Assembly (NCBI GenBank): GCA_021014325.1
Contig: CM037461.1
Location: 521,501-585,500 of the forward strand
DNA: 64,000 nt
Direction of reading: 5' to 3'
DNA from: Plazaster borealis
Lineage: Eukaryota; Echinodermata; Asteroidea; Forcipulatida; Labidiasteridae
Shown one piece after another: positions 1 to 11,674 of the stretch (the first letter of the stretch is position 1; the number at the start of each line of letters is the position of its first letter). The notes beneath the pieces are model-generated. The model made no database searches and was not told the DNA's origin. It worked only from the letters and a program-made list of their open reading frames with translations. Made by a program: the position numbers and the translations under genes.

Positions 1-830
1 GGTATACTCAAAATTATTATTGTTTATTTATGTATTATTATTTTTTTGGCGGGGCGGGGGAGGGGGGTCGGGCATGGAAATCCGGGCAGTTATTGGACAT
101 TCGGAAATGTCAACACTCTGGTGTGCAGTGTTTTTTATTCTAAGGTTGTAAAACGTGATTCTAGAACGGGTCAATAACGATGATTATCAGGTGTGCAGAA
201 CGTGATTTTAGAACGAGTCTATAACACGACTATTCAGTGTGCAAAACCCGTTTTTTAAGAATAGGCCGATAACGTTATTAGAACGGTTAAATTAATGTTT
301 GTTTAACGTGAAGAAAACCAGTGCATTTGGGGTGAAAACGAATTAACGCCTATCACCGCATTATCCCATGTGTAAAATACGTGACTCACACGTAATGGGT
401 AACCAGAAACTGAAGTTATTTTCACGTATTTTTTACGGTTTGTTGTTTATTGGGAGTCTACGGGAGAATAGCCACAATGTTGTTTATACTCCTAGGGATG
501 TTTATATAGTTAAAGACAACTTATTGTGTGCGTGGATCCACTTAGGGGTCGTTTCTTGGACTTGCTAATTGATTATGTTCATAAGTGTAGTTCAATTCAT
601 TCTTTATTAGTCCCAAAAGGAAAATTGTTACGTTACATGCAACAAGGACCTACCTTGAAGTTGAACCTACCTTGAATTTGTTATTACTCTAATTTATTTC
701 AGTAGTGTATTGTTTAATTGAAGAATGTTAGCCAACATATTTTATTTTTATTCACTCTCTTTATTCATTTTAGCTATTGTTGCTTATAAAACTACCACAA
801 ACTAACTGAGAGCTTCTCTGATTTAGTCGT
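1..830. other. Upstream intergenic region with a weak tandem repeat
   Basis: No coding exon is seen here. Positions about 120-295 hold three degenerate copies (about 45-70 bp apart) that start with GTGTGCA and contain AACGTGATT..AGAACG-like text. The rest is unremarkable AT-rich sequence leading to the promoter of the first gene. Confidence 0.4.
785..791 (+). promoter_or_regulatory. Putative TATA box of the beta-microseminoprotein-like gene
   Basis: The string TATAAAA lies about 138 bp before the chosen ATG (924). That would put a start site near 815 and give a 5' leader of about 110 nt. This is motif and spacing only; there is no transcript evidence. Confidence 0.4.
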
Positions 831-923
831 TTGACAAGCAACCCTTTGGCGTCTGTCACTTCATATTGCATCAAACCAATCTTTACCCCATTTTGTTTTA
901 TTTTTAGATTGTGTTTTTTAAAG

Positions 924-3900
924 ATGGCCATATCAAGAACATCTAGTCGCGTGGTGGCGCTGTTTGCCTTCCTCTCACTTGCTCTTCTCGTGATGGAAAC
1001 AAATGCTCAGTGCGGGTTCTATGGTAAGGTGAAGTTAATAATCCGTAAAATGAGTAATTAATGACAGACATTTAATTTAGCCTTTCCAGTAAAATATGCT
1101 TATTGCATTGACGCATACGTACATACGACTAGAGTTGTGCATTAGACAGACGCACAAATGCGTATGCGTCCACCATCAGCCCCATATACAAAGGCGCAAT
1201 GTTCCCTCATTTTTTCTACCATGTGTTGAAGCGCACGCATGATGTTTACATGGGAAAGACTAATTACATACCACGTCATATGTTCTTGACAACAAACGAA
1301 AATTAACAGCACTAACACTAATAGTAAAAACAAAATCATCAGCAACAACAAAAACAACATCAACAAATTTTAGCCCATTTTTGTCATGGCCAAAACAACC
1401 GTTTGGGGTTGGACAAAGACAAATTGACTAGAGCGGGATAATCCGGTGGTCGTTGGTTCAAATCCTGCTCTAATACATTTTTATTTGTTCAACCCCAAAT
1501 TATTTAAAATTTACCAGTTGGTCTCCCTTGTGGTTTGGAGTTTTAACGTCTACTAACTTGGTAAGAACAATCATGAGTTATTTGTATTCACAAATCTAAC
1601 TGCTTAAAATACCAATTAAAACGGTTTCCTAAACTAAGAAGATGAAACATGTTGTAGTTCAAAACCTTGACCACTTTATTTGATAATAATTTTACAAGAT
1701 GATTTATTTATTGTTTTAACTGCGGGGAATTTCTAGGCAAGAGCTAAACTGTTATGATGTTCCAAACCTTTAAAAAGGCATCATCAAAAATAACGTCATT
1801 GTTCAATATGAAGTGTTAGTTCGGCAGTTGCTTTGAAGGTAGGGTCATAATTTGGTGATTACCCTGGGATTACCAATGTGTCATTTCTATCCGAAAGATC
1901 TTTGTTGTAAAGATAGTAATGGTGGAAAGCATCCTGCAAAGTTATTTCGTCTGAAATGCCCCCGTTGATAAGAAATCAACAACAGTATGTCGAACAAAAT
2001 TGAATTTCCAAAACTCACCTTTTCTCGAGTTTCCGTGGTGCCCGTTTGTGAATGCTGTTGCCGGAGATGCCGTTAGTTCCCGCGTCACCTTGATAAACGT
2101 GGATGGGTTGGACGTTCTTTATGAAAATACCCTGATTGTTATGTTTTTGTTTGCTGTTTTCTCAACAACATTCAGCTGAATTATTCACAAGTGACTTACA
2201 CTGTATCTTTATTGAAAATTTTGCCTGTAAATCCTTTATCCCTACGATAAATGATATTCACAGACTTGTTCATAACTTACACGGTATAAAAATGGTCGTT
2301 GACAATTTCCTTTGAAACAGTTTTGTTTAAAATGCGATAGTTTGTGAAATGAGTAAAATTAAATAAAGTTTGTACCTTGTGTGTTAAAAATCTGGTGTTT
2401 GAAAACAGTGAAATTTTATACAATGTGTTTTTAACTATTCTCGTGACTCCAACGGATAATTTAGCTTAAACTTTCACAGAAATTCTATTTTATGTTTATT
2501 TTGGGTCACACAAAGTGCGGATATTAGTCTTTGAATATTACCAATGTTGTCCATTGTGCTAAGTCCAGGGGCGGATCCAGGATTTTCCAAACGGGGGGGC
2601 GTGAAAATATACCAAGCAGCAAAATCTTCCCTTCCCCATTTCTCCCCCCTTCTCTCTCTCTCCCTCTTTTTTTCTTTTCTCCCTTATTTTTTATTTTTTT
2701 TTATATGAAAAGGGGGGGGCGTGCGCCCCCACGCCCCCCCTGGATCCGCGCCTGAAGTCATACTTTTTGACATTTCTAACACAATTCTTGTTGTGTGTTT
2801 TGATTGATTCCAGACGACGTCTGTCATTATAAGAACTCTTTCTACGGCTTGTTTGAGACGTGGGAAACTGATGACTGCGAATGGTGTCTCTGTGAGGGAG
2901 ACTATGGATACATGTGCTGCTCAAAGTAAGTCCAAAATAAGTTGAAGATGTATTATTTTGGGGATCAGGTTGGGTCAGTCGTTTCTTTCCCTGCCTTTCA
3001 CCTCTCTGGACCCCGGTTCGAGTCCCACCTCAGACCGGAGCCTTGCACGTGGATTGGGTTTTTAGTCCCTTCCTGATTGCGTGGGTTTCCCCCATTGGGG
3101 TCTTCCTCTCGCATCTAAAATTGAGCATTTCTTCTCGTTTCCTATTCATCCTATATTATTAGCGCCAATTGTGCTGTTGGATGTGTAATCAAGTAAATAA
3201 ATGTTGTTTGAACCAACACCGATGTGTGTAAAGCACTTTATACGGTGTTTACTCACATCGGTGTATGGGTAAAACCAAACAATATTTTCTATTTCAAATG
3301 CAAATTTAACATCTACTAACTTGCAGATGGTTCTTTAGAAAGGAGAAAGTTCCCCCAAAACCAGCCACCATTACTTTGCATATACGCTGCACAAACTGGG
3401 GTGTTAAAATTGACACCATGGGTGTTGTCACATATAGATACCGTAGAGAGAATCAAAATTAACATAATAGGGTGCTACAATAACACAGATGTAATTTTTG
3501 GCCGAAATTAGTGTTATTTTAACACCCTGTTGAGTAAATTCTGATTGTGTTAACACCCCAGTTTTTGCAGTTTACAGTTTTCCTATTCTTATCCTGAAGT
3601 TCAACTTTGGTAAATTATTGATTGTGAGACGGGATGTTTAAATTTGTTAATGTCTTGCTGTGTAGATATACTACTGTTTAAAATTCTCCGATCCACGTAC
3701 CAAATTTTACCCAGAAGAAAAAAGAAGCTTAGCCAAAAACTGTTTTGCTTACCCGAAATGGTTACGAGCCAAAATGCCATTTCAAATGTACAATTTCTTA
3801 CTGGTTCCCTGCAATTTCTTGCCTGGCAGAAATGTGTATTATACATAAAGCAATATATTCTGCCTAAAGGTATAGGTCTAGAAAACTGGGCTCATAAGGC

Positions 3901-5122
3901 TGCATAAGCACACACATTGGCTAAGCAAAAAATAATCAAGCTTCACAGAAATCGGTCACAAGCCAAACTGCAATTTCATTTTTGAATTTTCTGGTTTCCT
4001 GCTATTTTGTTTTTCAACAGAAACACGTATATAAGCAATGTTTTCTGCTTAAAGGTATCGTACACGTTTGGTAAGGACTCAAAACAAATAGCATAAAAAC
4101 TTACTTGGTAACAAGAAACGGAGAGCTGTTATTAGTATAAAACATTGTAGGAAACGACTCTGAAGTAACGTAGTTTTTGAGAAAGAGGTAATTTCTCACT
4201 AAAATAATAAAAGCTTCTTGCAAGAAGTTTTTATTCCTCTCTGAAAGCACACAATTGTACAACAAGGGTGTTTTTTTTTCATCATTTTCTTGCAACTTCG
4301 ATGACCAATTGAGCTCAAATTTTCACAGGCTTGTTATTTTATGCATATGCTGGGATACACCAAGTGAGAACACTGGTCTTTGACAATTACCAAACGTGTA
4401 CGATGCCTTTAATCAGGTTTATGACACTGGACCTATTAGTTAACTTACCATGGCGTAAGTGGTACATTCATACCTATCTCTGTTGTGGGTACAGCTGATG
4501 AGTCACGGTGGCCAATTTAGTCTAACGATGGGGTTATAAGAGTGAATCCACCCCGAGTAAGTTGGGACTGTGCCCCAAACCATCAACTAAACTAAACTAT
4601 GTCCACGACTCCACTGCACATTGCAATGCCCGAAGATGTTGGCCCAACTCGACAGATGTGCATACGATTCAGTATGCTGACTAAAGAAATGAACTTACTT
4701 AAACCCAACAAAAAACAACAATTTCGCGGGCTGGTCGAACGGTATGCTAATTAAAACTTGAGGATTTGAAGGAAATCCCCCTCCCAAAAAACAACGAGAA
4801 AAAAACCCCTGATAAATAAATAAATGAATAAATTAATAAATAAATAAATAAACCTATCAATCAATAAATAACTAATACATTATATTCAAAATAATAAAAT
4901 AACAAATAAATAAATAATGTACTCACAATTACTTTTTAATAAAACATAAAACATAAACTTTGTCCTATCCCTCTTAAAACTTTTCATTTGTCCTCTTGCA
5001 GGTTCGATATCCCAATTGAATACGACAGTGAATGTAAAGTAACGAAAGATTACGACACGTGTCAGACTAAAGTTGTTGATCAAGAAGGCAACGAGTGCGA
5101 GGTGTTAGTTGGTGTCTTGTAA
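924..5122 (+). CDS. Beta-microseminoprotein-like small secreted cysteine-rich protein, 3 coding exons
   Basis: Coding exons are 924-1023, 2814-2925 and 5002-5122. They join in frame with GT-AG introns (phases 1 and 2) to give 110 aa. The start at 924 was chosen because it opens directly into a signal peptide ending ..METNAQ; the reading frame upstream of it lacks that character. The mature part has ten cysteines in the beta-microseminoprotein (PSP94) pattern: one near the N-terminus, a W-x-T-D-D-C-E-W-C-L-C block, then M-C-C-S, then three spaced single Cys with D-x-C and a late E-C-E-V. In vertebrates this family comprises small secreted disulphide-rich proteins whose roles are poorly settled, so no role is assigned here. 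Intron 1 holds a hAT-like MITE and intron 2 holds a SINE and a TTAA-flanked MITE. The family call rests on the cysteine framework and is strong; orthology is not claimed. Confidence 0.85.
1402..1499. repeat. Short foldback element with a tRNA-like centre
   Basis: The ends TTTGGGGTTGGACAAA and TTTGTTCAACCCCAAA are near-perfect inverted repeats. Between them lies GGTTCAAATCC, which resembles a pol III B box, inside a short tRNA-like palindrome. It is probably a degraded non-autonomous element in intron 1 of the first gene. Confidence 0.45.
2566..2754. mobile_element. Non-autonomous DNA transposon, CAGGGGCGGATCCAGG ends, 5-bp TSD
   Basis: The termini are CAGGGGCGGATCCAGG and CCTGGATCCGCGCCTG. 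They are flanked by the direct repeat AAGTC at 2561-2565 and 2755-2759. The interior is C/T- and G-rich low-complexity sequence with no coding capacity. The CAG ends suggest a hAT relative; a 5-bp duplication is shorter than the usual 8 bp but is reported for some hAT groups. A second copy in inverted orientation lies at 8457-8686. Confidence 0.75.
2961..3216 (+). mobile_element. tRNA-derived SINE
   Basis: A box-A-like TGGGTCAGTCG near 2971 and a clear box B GGTTCGAGTCC (3015-3025) are spaced as in a tRNA. They are followed by a conserved-looking body (GTGGATTGGGTTTTTAGTCCC and similar) and a tail ending AAATAAATGTTGTTTG. It lies in intron 2 of the beta-microseminoprotein-like gene. Confidence 0.65.
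3210..3290. repeat. Short inverted repeat (ACACCGATGTG / CACATCGGTGT)
   Basis: Two arms, ACACCGATGTG and CACATCGGTGT, with flanking GTTTG..CAAAC, form a hairpin-like element. The same ACACCGATGTGTGTAAAGCA string recurs at about 9780. It is probably a remnant of a short DNA transposon. Confidence 0.4.
4053..4408. mobile_element. MITE with TTAA target duplication
   Basis: The inverted ends AGGTATCGTACACGTTTGGTAA and TTACCAAACGTGTACGATGCCT are flanked on both sides by TTAA (4049-4052 and 4409-4412). TTAA targets are typical of piggyBac and Kolobok families. There is no coding sequence. Part of the same family lies at about 18730-18880. Confidence 0.65.
4803..4920. repeat. AT-rich simple repeat (AAATn)
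   Basis: A run of imperfect AAAT/AAAATA units sits just upstream of the last exon of the beta-microseminoprotein-like gene. Confidence 0.6.
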
Positions 5123-5304
5123 AAGATATCAACTTAATCCATCTAACGTTGGTGCTGCATGTTTCTATAGTAATTTAATATATGACTCAAAGTAACGGAT
5201 GGTGATACTCTTTAGTTCCAATAATTATTGGATTGTAAAATGTTACGTTTCCTATAAGTAACTGATTGTAACTTTTTCAATGAGTAACAAAGTCTAAAAA
5301 CTCC

Positions 5305-5500
5305 AGGTCATAATTTACCCGGTTCCGGGTCCCAGGGGTCTCGACCCATTTCTGGATCAGATTGAACCGGAATCTGAGTTAAAATGACCCGGAATCTGTG
5401 TCAAACTAACGCAGAATTCAATCTAAAATCCGTTCTGTTAACCAGTTTCCGGGTCAGCTTGACCCACAACGGATCAAGCCCCCCGGATCTGGGTCAATTA
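5305..5500. repeat. Foldback/MITE-like repeat rich in TGACCCGGAA, copy 1
   Basis: The segment contains many short inverted motifs (GGGTC / GACCC, TGACCCGGAATCTG). It matches 6770-6975 in inverted orientation over nearly its whole length. It is non-coding and lies just 3' of the first gene. Confidence 0.5.
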
Positions 5501-5899
5501 ATATATTTGTAAGTATCGTGATAATATATGGTTCTTTTAAGTAATGACCGTAACGCTCCATGGTTCAAAAACTTCAAGAATAGTGATATTCTATGGTTTC
5601 AAAAAATAACAAATTTTGTTAGTTTCCATAATTGCATGGTGGAGATAAAATCTAAAAGGTTTTACGGTAAAAAAGCCGCCTTTAAGAATTTGAAAAGAAC
5701 ATCTTCAGTTGATTGATTAAAAGTTATTTTATTTATATATTTGCTGGTAAATACTTAAGCATAATTACCGTACTTTTTTAATTGTCAGTTAAGTTGGCAA
5801 GTTTACTAAACCTCCCTTAAAAATGGTTGCATACATAATTGATTATCTTTAGTATATTTGTTATTTGTGTGTAAACAAAAGTTTATCAGTTATGTCCAC

Positions 5900-6130
5900 A
5901 GATTATAGAGCATCAAAGGCGCAAGATGGGTAACTCAGGCTGATATTCGAACTGTGCACAGGACGCTATTTCAGCAAGCAACTCTTTTGACGCAACACTA
6001 GATCAGTGCAGACAAAGACCAGTGTTATCATTTATATAAAAAGATCATTTGCTTTCTGAAATGGCCTCCATGCGTAATTAACGTTCCAACAATATATATA
6101 TTGTGCCTTTGGAGCTCTGTAATCCTTGGT
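5900..6130. mobile_element. MITE-like element, copy 1 (GAGCATCAAAGGCGCAAGATGGG end)
   Basis: The left text TATAGAGCATCAAAGGCGCAAGATGGGTAAC and the interior CGCTATTTCAGCAAGCAAC match a second copy at about 11675-11915. The ends are imperfect inverted repeats. No coding capacity is seen. Confidence 0.45.
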
Positions 6131-6769
6131 TAGGCAATGTCTGATTAAAATAGACAATTTACAAGTTGCGACGCATCCGTTTGTAGTCGTGAATTGAACT
6201 ATCATACTAAAATAAATTCCTTTGTTCATATGAGCTATGTAAAACAAAAACAACGATGTTCTTTCTTTAAAGGGCAAATCAACAAATTCAACATCGTAAT
6301 TATTGTAGTAGCGTCTCATTACTGTATCACATTTTGTTCACGACAGCTGATTTTTATTGTAGTAAAAAGTAGGTTTCAATAAAACAAATCGGTATCATAA
6401 TTATTTGAGCAACCCATTTTGTTTCTTTGTCATTAATGTTTGAGTTTTGAACTAACCAGAAATAATTTTTGACAAAATCGAGAGAATGTTATAACAAACA
6501 ATGTGAAACAGACTTAGATATTATAAATCGGAAGCATTTATAGATCAACATTTGCATAGATTATTACTGTATAAAGCTATAGTTTCACCAAGTTGAACTT
6601 TATGCGTACAAGTTTCAATTCATTCAAAACAAAAGGACGCCCTCCAGAGGCAAAAACAAACAAGCAAAACTGATCTCTGTTTTACTGCCTGGATAGAAAA
6701 CCGTACCATATTATGTGCCTAACAAAGAACATTTTGCTATCCTCTAAAAACTCTCGTGTCAGAATTGGC

Positions 6770-6975
6770 CCTGATCCTGTGTCATAGAGGGGGTTGACCC
6801 ATTTCTGGGTCAGGCTGACCCGGAAACTGGTTTGAAATGGAAGTTTAGCTCGGATTATGCGTTAGTTTGACGCAGTTCTGGGTCATCTCTGCACATATTT
6901 CAGGTCACACTGACCCAGAAATAGATCCGGCCTCCTAGGAACCAAACCGGGCCAAATCTGACCCGGAAGTTTATA
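6770..6975. repeat. Foldback/MITE-like repeat, copy 2 (inverted relative to copy 1)
   Basis: The reverse complement aligns with 5305-5500, sharing AACTAACGCA, ACCAGTTTCCGGGTCAGC and the flanking GACCC motifs. The pair could form a long hairpin with a loop of about 1.3 kb. Confidence 0.5.
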
Positions 6976-7341
6976 GAGTTTACTCTCAACAGGTTCATTT
7001 TTAACTACAATTTTTCATTTTTCACTTTTTGGGGTAATATATAGCAACTTTTCTTGAAGTTGTTTTCAAAATGTTAAAATCATGCTGTTTGTCTTCATAA
7101 AGTATTGCCGGAGGAACAAAGTAAGAATCGGGTGCACTTTTAACAATATTTTTAACAGTCTTTTGATTTATACCTTTTTGTTAGCAACAATAATTGCCAC
7201 ATGTTGTACTCCAAACTATTATCGCATCATAATATCAAAGACAAATACGCGCACCTTTTTATTTACAAAATATACTTCATTATTGAGAAAGCTGACAAAA
7301 AAAGGAGTTTATTTGTGGTTCGAGTGGTAATAATTTAAGTA

Positions 7342-7720
7342 AGGGGATAGATTTTTGTATCCCTTGTTCCTCAAACCCAGCCGAAAAGAGGAGGGGATAG
7401 ATTTTTGTATCCTTTGCTGCTCAAACCCAGCCGAAAAGAGTAGGGGATAGAATTCTCTATCCCTTGATAGAATTTTCTATCCATTGTTGCTCAAACCCAG
7501 CCGAAAAGAGTAGGGGATAGAATTTTCTATCCCTTGATAGAATTTTCTATCCCTTGTTGCTTAAACCCAGCCGAAAAGAGGAGGGGATAGAATTTTGTAT
7601 CCCTTGTTCCTCAAAATTATCCGAAAAGCGGAAGGGATAATTTTGTTTATCCTTTGCTGCTCAAAACAAGCGAAAAAGACGAGGGGATAGATTTTTGTAT
7701 CTCTTGAACATCAAACATGA
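7342..7720. repeat. 60/80-bp minisatellite 3' of NPC2
   Basis: There are six to seven units built on GGGGATAGATTTTTGTATCCCTTGTT..CTCAAACCCAGCCGAAAAGAG. Most units are 60 bp. Two consecutive units (about 7442-7580) are 80 bp because a 20-bp piece, ATAGAATTTTCTATCCCTTG, is itself duplicated. The array lies about 0.5 kb beyond the NPC2-like stop codon. Confidence 0.8.
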
Positions 7721-8193
7721 CAAAATGTGCGATATATTGCTAACAAATAACTGGAATTTATCAATTTTTAAATTGTTAGCCTAGAAAAAGTAGATTGATT
7801 TGTAAAATCTGGAGCATGTTTTTCACAATTTGGAGGAAAAAATGGTAAAAGAAAAATTGTTGCTTTAAAATCTAGTTTCGATAGCAATTTTTGGACCATA
7901 ATGACAATTGTAAGCGGTAAATTCGAAAAATACCCAAAAATGAAAAAATGCAGTTAAAAATGAACCTGTTTCTCATTCAAGAGAAACCTACTGTAAATCA
8001 TAAGGGCCCACAAAGGTATTGAGTGAAAATGGTTTCACAAAATAAATCACAAGTGCGAAGGAGAGGATTTTTTCCGTTCATTAGCTGCAGGATTAATAAT
8101 GTCATCGAGTGCCATCATTATAACAATAAATGCAGCTTGTTTAAACTAGAGATGACCGAGTTACAGCCGCATTAACTCACTCATCCCGAGAGT

Positions 8194-11100
8194 TTAAACG
8201 ACACTTGCAGGTACCTGGAAACAGAAAACATCCTTCGAGTCTTGGTCTTGCATCTCCCATTTAACGTAGACATTGACCTGGAAAATATAATGTGAATATC
8301 TTCAGTTGTGGAAATAACTCAAGGATGGATTCAAATTATACTTCACCACAGTAAGGCCTTACAATGGAGTTTCTATGTGGTTTTTGAATTCGGAAACGCA
8401 AACAGCTGGAGCACATTTTTTCACAAAAAGATTCGATGTCTATAACATACTAGTAACAGGCGCGGATCCAGGGGGGCGCGGGGGGCGCACGCCCCCCCCC
8501 CTTTTGCCATCAAAAAAAAAAAAAAAAAAAAAAAGGAGAAAAAAAAAAAAATCAGAAGTCATACTCATTAGTGCATTGGCAATTTCGCAGTGCAGAAAAA
8601 TAGAATGCTGTCTGGGGATGGCGCGGTCTTTCATTCTGAAAAAAAAATCACGCCCCCCCGTTTGGAAAATCCTGGATCCGCCCCTGAGTAATAATTTGTC
8701 TTTTAATGGTCGCTGGAAGATACAAAGCGGGATTAAGGTCTGCATTAAACAAACGTATCTCATTTTTTTTAAAAATAGCCTGCGCCTGCCACCAATGCGC
8801 GCAATTATCGTCCAATTCGCCGTATTTTTGACCGCTTGAGGGCGTATGTGAGCCGAATTCACGTGATGCAAAACAAGTGAACAAACTGGGGGTTTTCATT
8901 GTTGTTATTATTATGTTTATGTATTTCGTCATTGATGCAAGAAAACTACATACAGGCAATTAAAATAAGATGAAACTGTAATTGTGATGCAAGACAATTC
9001 CGATAAAAGCACCCTAATGCGGTCAAAAATATGATCAATAGGATTTCTGTTTATTGAAATTGATACGATAGGCATAACTAATCTCGCGCAATGAACTTGT
9101 AAACGTTTGCTTCACAGATTATAAAACTGCAATTACCTGCGGGTATTCCTTCATCACAAAGAGTTTTCCCTTATACAGATTCTTAGTGCCTGGTTTTAGT
9201 GGGCATTTAATTCCAGTTGTTGCGCATGCGTCTGTGTATGGTGTTGGAAATGGTAAGGGCAGTCCACCTATGATGCCATGAACAACAGTCGTTGCCTTGG
9301 TAACTGTTTTCGATCCTGTAAAGTAAATCAATGTCGGATTTAATTCATTATTTTGTGGATTTTATTTTCATTAGAGACAATTAGTTACACTATTCAAAGA
9401 ACAAATCAAAGAAAAAAACGAAAGCTTGAAAATAACAAATTTACCAGAATTTAATAGCTGAATAAACTGGCTATGGAACATAATACAACAAGTAGCTTCG
9501 TTGTGTATGTTAACGTCATAATCGTAGCTTCATTGTTCTTATGCATTAAAAAGCACTTGTTTGTTACAAATGTCATTTGCAGAAGCTTACGTAGTCCTAA
9601 TCCTCGATTAATAAAACACCATTCTACATTAAATTCGTAGTTAGTGTATCAATATTAGCGATTTATTAAAAATGTGCCCATAATTAAGAGACTTTAAGAC
9701 CCTAGAGGCAGCAGACTGATCGGGTAACTTCTCTTGGCCAGTAGAGCAGTGTATTTATAATATTATTTGTTTTACCCTTACACCGATGTGTGTAAAGCAA
9801 TGTATCCGAGTCCTGTGAAAAAAATCCACAGGCATATTACTGTATACAGTGTATTTAGAGTTGCGACATGGAGGGACTAGTTTTCTTTGGTCATGCAGCT
9901 GACGGATACCAATTTTAGTCCAAGTGGAGCTCAGAGTCAGACTGTGTGCAATCTAATCTGGCACCTTGTGTGCACACATGAGTTGAACAGAGGAGGGTCC
10001 ACGATTGCAGGTGTTAACACACCTGTGTGCGCTGGTATGTATTTGTTTGTTTTATTTTGGACCGAAAATGCAAGTTTCTGTTGCAAGTTTTTGCAACTCT
10101 CTTAATATACGTCTCTGCCCTTGGCTAGGCACTCAATGCAAGACGTAACAACTCAACAAACTGTAGCACGGCGCCCAGATAAGAACAAAAGAAAACATAA
10201 ACACGTGAAACTGAACAACTAATTACCGTATGGTTTTGATTCATCCATACTGGCTTTAGGTTTGTGCACTTGCAACAAATACCATTAATTTGTCGGCTCA
10301 GTGCTATAAGGTCATTAACTGCAATTTCACATCCGTAATGATTAAAAGTCCATGACATGAAAAATGCGTATAAATTTGATAATTTTAATGTACTTAGAAT
10401 TTTCTTTTTTTTTTTTCAAAAAAAAACAAAAGACCACTCATGATCAATAAACTTTAAACCCAGAAACAAAAAATGAAAATAAATTTGATGAAGTCCATAC
10501 AAATTGCACTAAGTCTGGAGCGTTAGAATTCTTGTTAGCGAATGTTAGCTGAAATATCCATTTATATTGTAATATCCTGGTGAGGGTCATGACCTTGAAT
10601 AACTAGAGTAGTTTGACCATGTCTAGACCATGTGATTAATGGAACTTTTGAGAAATTGAATCCACTATGGCACTGCCGTATGTTACCCTAAACTGTCAGT
10701 ACCTGAAAAAGGCACCAAAATACCACCACGAAGCAAATAAAGCTTACCAAACACGCCAACAACAAATCAAAAGACGACTGTAAAAACTGGACATTGATAA
10801 AAACGGTAAAAACAAGCAAACACTGGCAGAGAATAGGTGGCAGCTACAGAACATGATGCTAGACTAGACCGAAAAGTGAAAATGGCGTCCAGCAACCACA
10901 ATCATGACCAAATAAAACTGGTCCCTCCATGTTGCAACTCTCTTAGTATACAGCTCTAGCCTTGGTCAACTAGACAACGTAATTGAGAGCATTAAGATAT
11001 GTTCAGTACTCACCGCCCATGGTAAATGTGACCGAAACGCTAACATTGGTTCCCCGTTTAAGTTGACACGGTAGCTTTGGGCAAGGCACTACATCCACCT

Positions 11101-11418
11101 CGTTGATTGTAGCGTCCTGTGTTGTGTTGTCTGAAGTCACAGAAAAAAACCCAAATGTATCAGATTCAATATAAAAGATGATGTTTTTCAACACAATTCC
11201 TACCAATATCAATCATACAAAATGTTTAATGTCTGCAATAGGCTGAGCAAGTTCCATGCTTGTATCATAAAATTACCATTTGATAAACACCGCTATGTTT
11301 ACATAGACACGCAGATGAACTTACCACATGGTAAGAACTTAATCTTTTGTGCATTGGCAAGATACAAACTCATAATCACAGCTGCTGTAAAGAATCTAAA
11401 TAGAGTAATCGATGCCAT
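8194..11418 (-). CDS. NPC2: NPC2-like (ML domain) secreted sterol/lipid-binding protein, 4 coding exons
   Basis: On the minus strand the exons are 11418-11325, 11130-11014, 9315-9137 and 8277-8194. Phases fit throughout (1, 1, 0) and give 157 aa, close to the usual length of about 150. The N-terminus is a signal peptide ending ..LYLANAQ. The ML domain keeps the six-cysteine framework: F-L-P-C, V-V-P-C-P-K-L-P-C, D-A-C-x6-C and V-F-C-F. It also has VVHGII and PLPFPTPY and the loop before KEYPQ, all diagnostic for NPC2. Family members carry cholesterol or other lipids in the lysosome or body fluids; many invertebrates have extra secreted copies with immune or sterol roles, so exact orthology is unproven. 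Intron 2 carries a 1.1-kb inverted-repeat element and intron 3 a hAT-like MITE. Confidence 0.9.
8457..8686. mobile_element. Non-autonomous DNA transposon with 5-bp TSD, inverted copy
   Basis: The ends CAGGCGCGGATCCAGG and CCTGGATCCGCCCCTG are flanked by AGTAA at 8452-8456 and 8687-8691. It is the same family as 2566-2754 in the opposite orientation, with a longer interior of about 100 bp between poly-A runs. It lies in intron 3 of the NPC2-like gene. Confidence 0.75.
9848..10960. mobile_element. 1.1-kb element with long inverted ends in NPC2 intron 2
   Basis: About 9850-9896 (AGAGTTGCGACATGGAGGGACTAG..TTTGGTCATG) is the reverse complement of about 10903-10945 (CATGACCAAATAAAACTGGTCCCTCCATGTTGCAACTCT). 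A third copy of the end text, TTGCAACTCTCTTA.TATAC, occurs at about 10092, so the structure is nested. No transposase is recognised inside. Confidence 0.5.
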
Positions 11419-11674
11419 TGTCTTTGGTCTTCTAGAAAGCAGTCAGTTTAGCAAGTTGTAAATCAGAGTATAGTGGCGTGGAATATAGAGTATGTATTAC
11501 CGAAGTACGCAAATGTAGAACTAAACCGGTCACCTGATTAAAAACATATGTGTGTCCAAAACAAAGATTAAAGTCCATTGTTGACAATTACTTTGGTAGT
11601 TCATGTCAAGGGGGGTATTTAGGAGGTATAATCGGTCATGCCCTGATAAGGTACATGGGTTGAGTACAAAGGTT

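Noticed and set aside
831..923. Longer N-terminus for the beta-microseminoprotein-like protein from ATG-like 831
   Set aside because: Starting at 924 gives a normal signal peptide; the extra 31 codons look like 5' leader.
3015..3025. tRNA gene at the box-B match
   Set aside because: No complete cloverleaf can be drawn; the flanks match a SINE layout. The same holds at 1465, 17361 and 18700.
10125..10358. Minus-strand frame in NPC2 intron 2 with a possible acceptor and donor
   Set aside because: Its 92-nt length would break the phase between NPC2 exons, and the peptide does not resemble the ML domain; it lies inside the inverted-repeat element.
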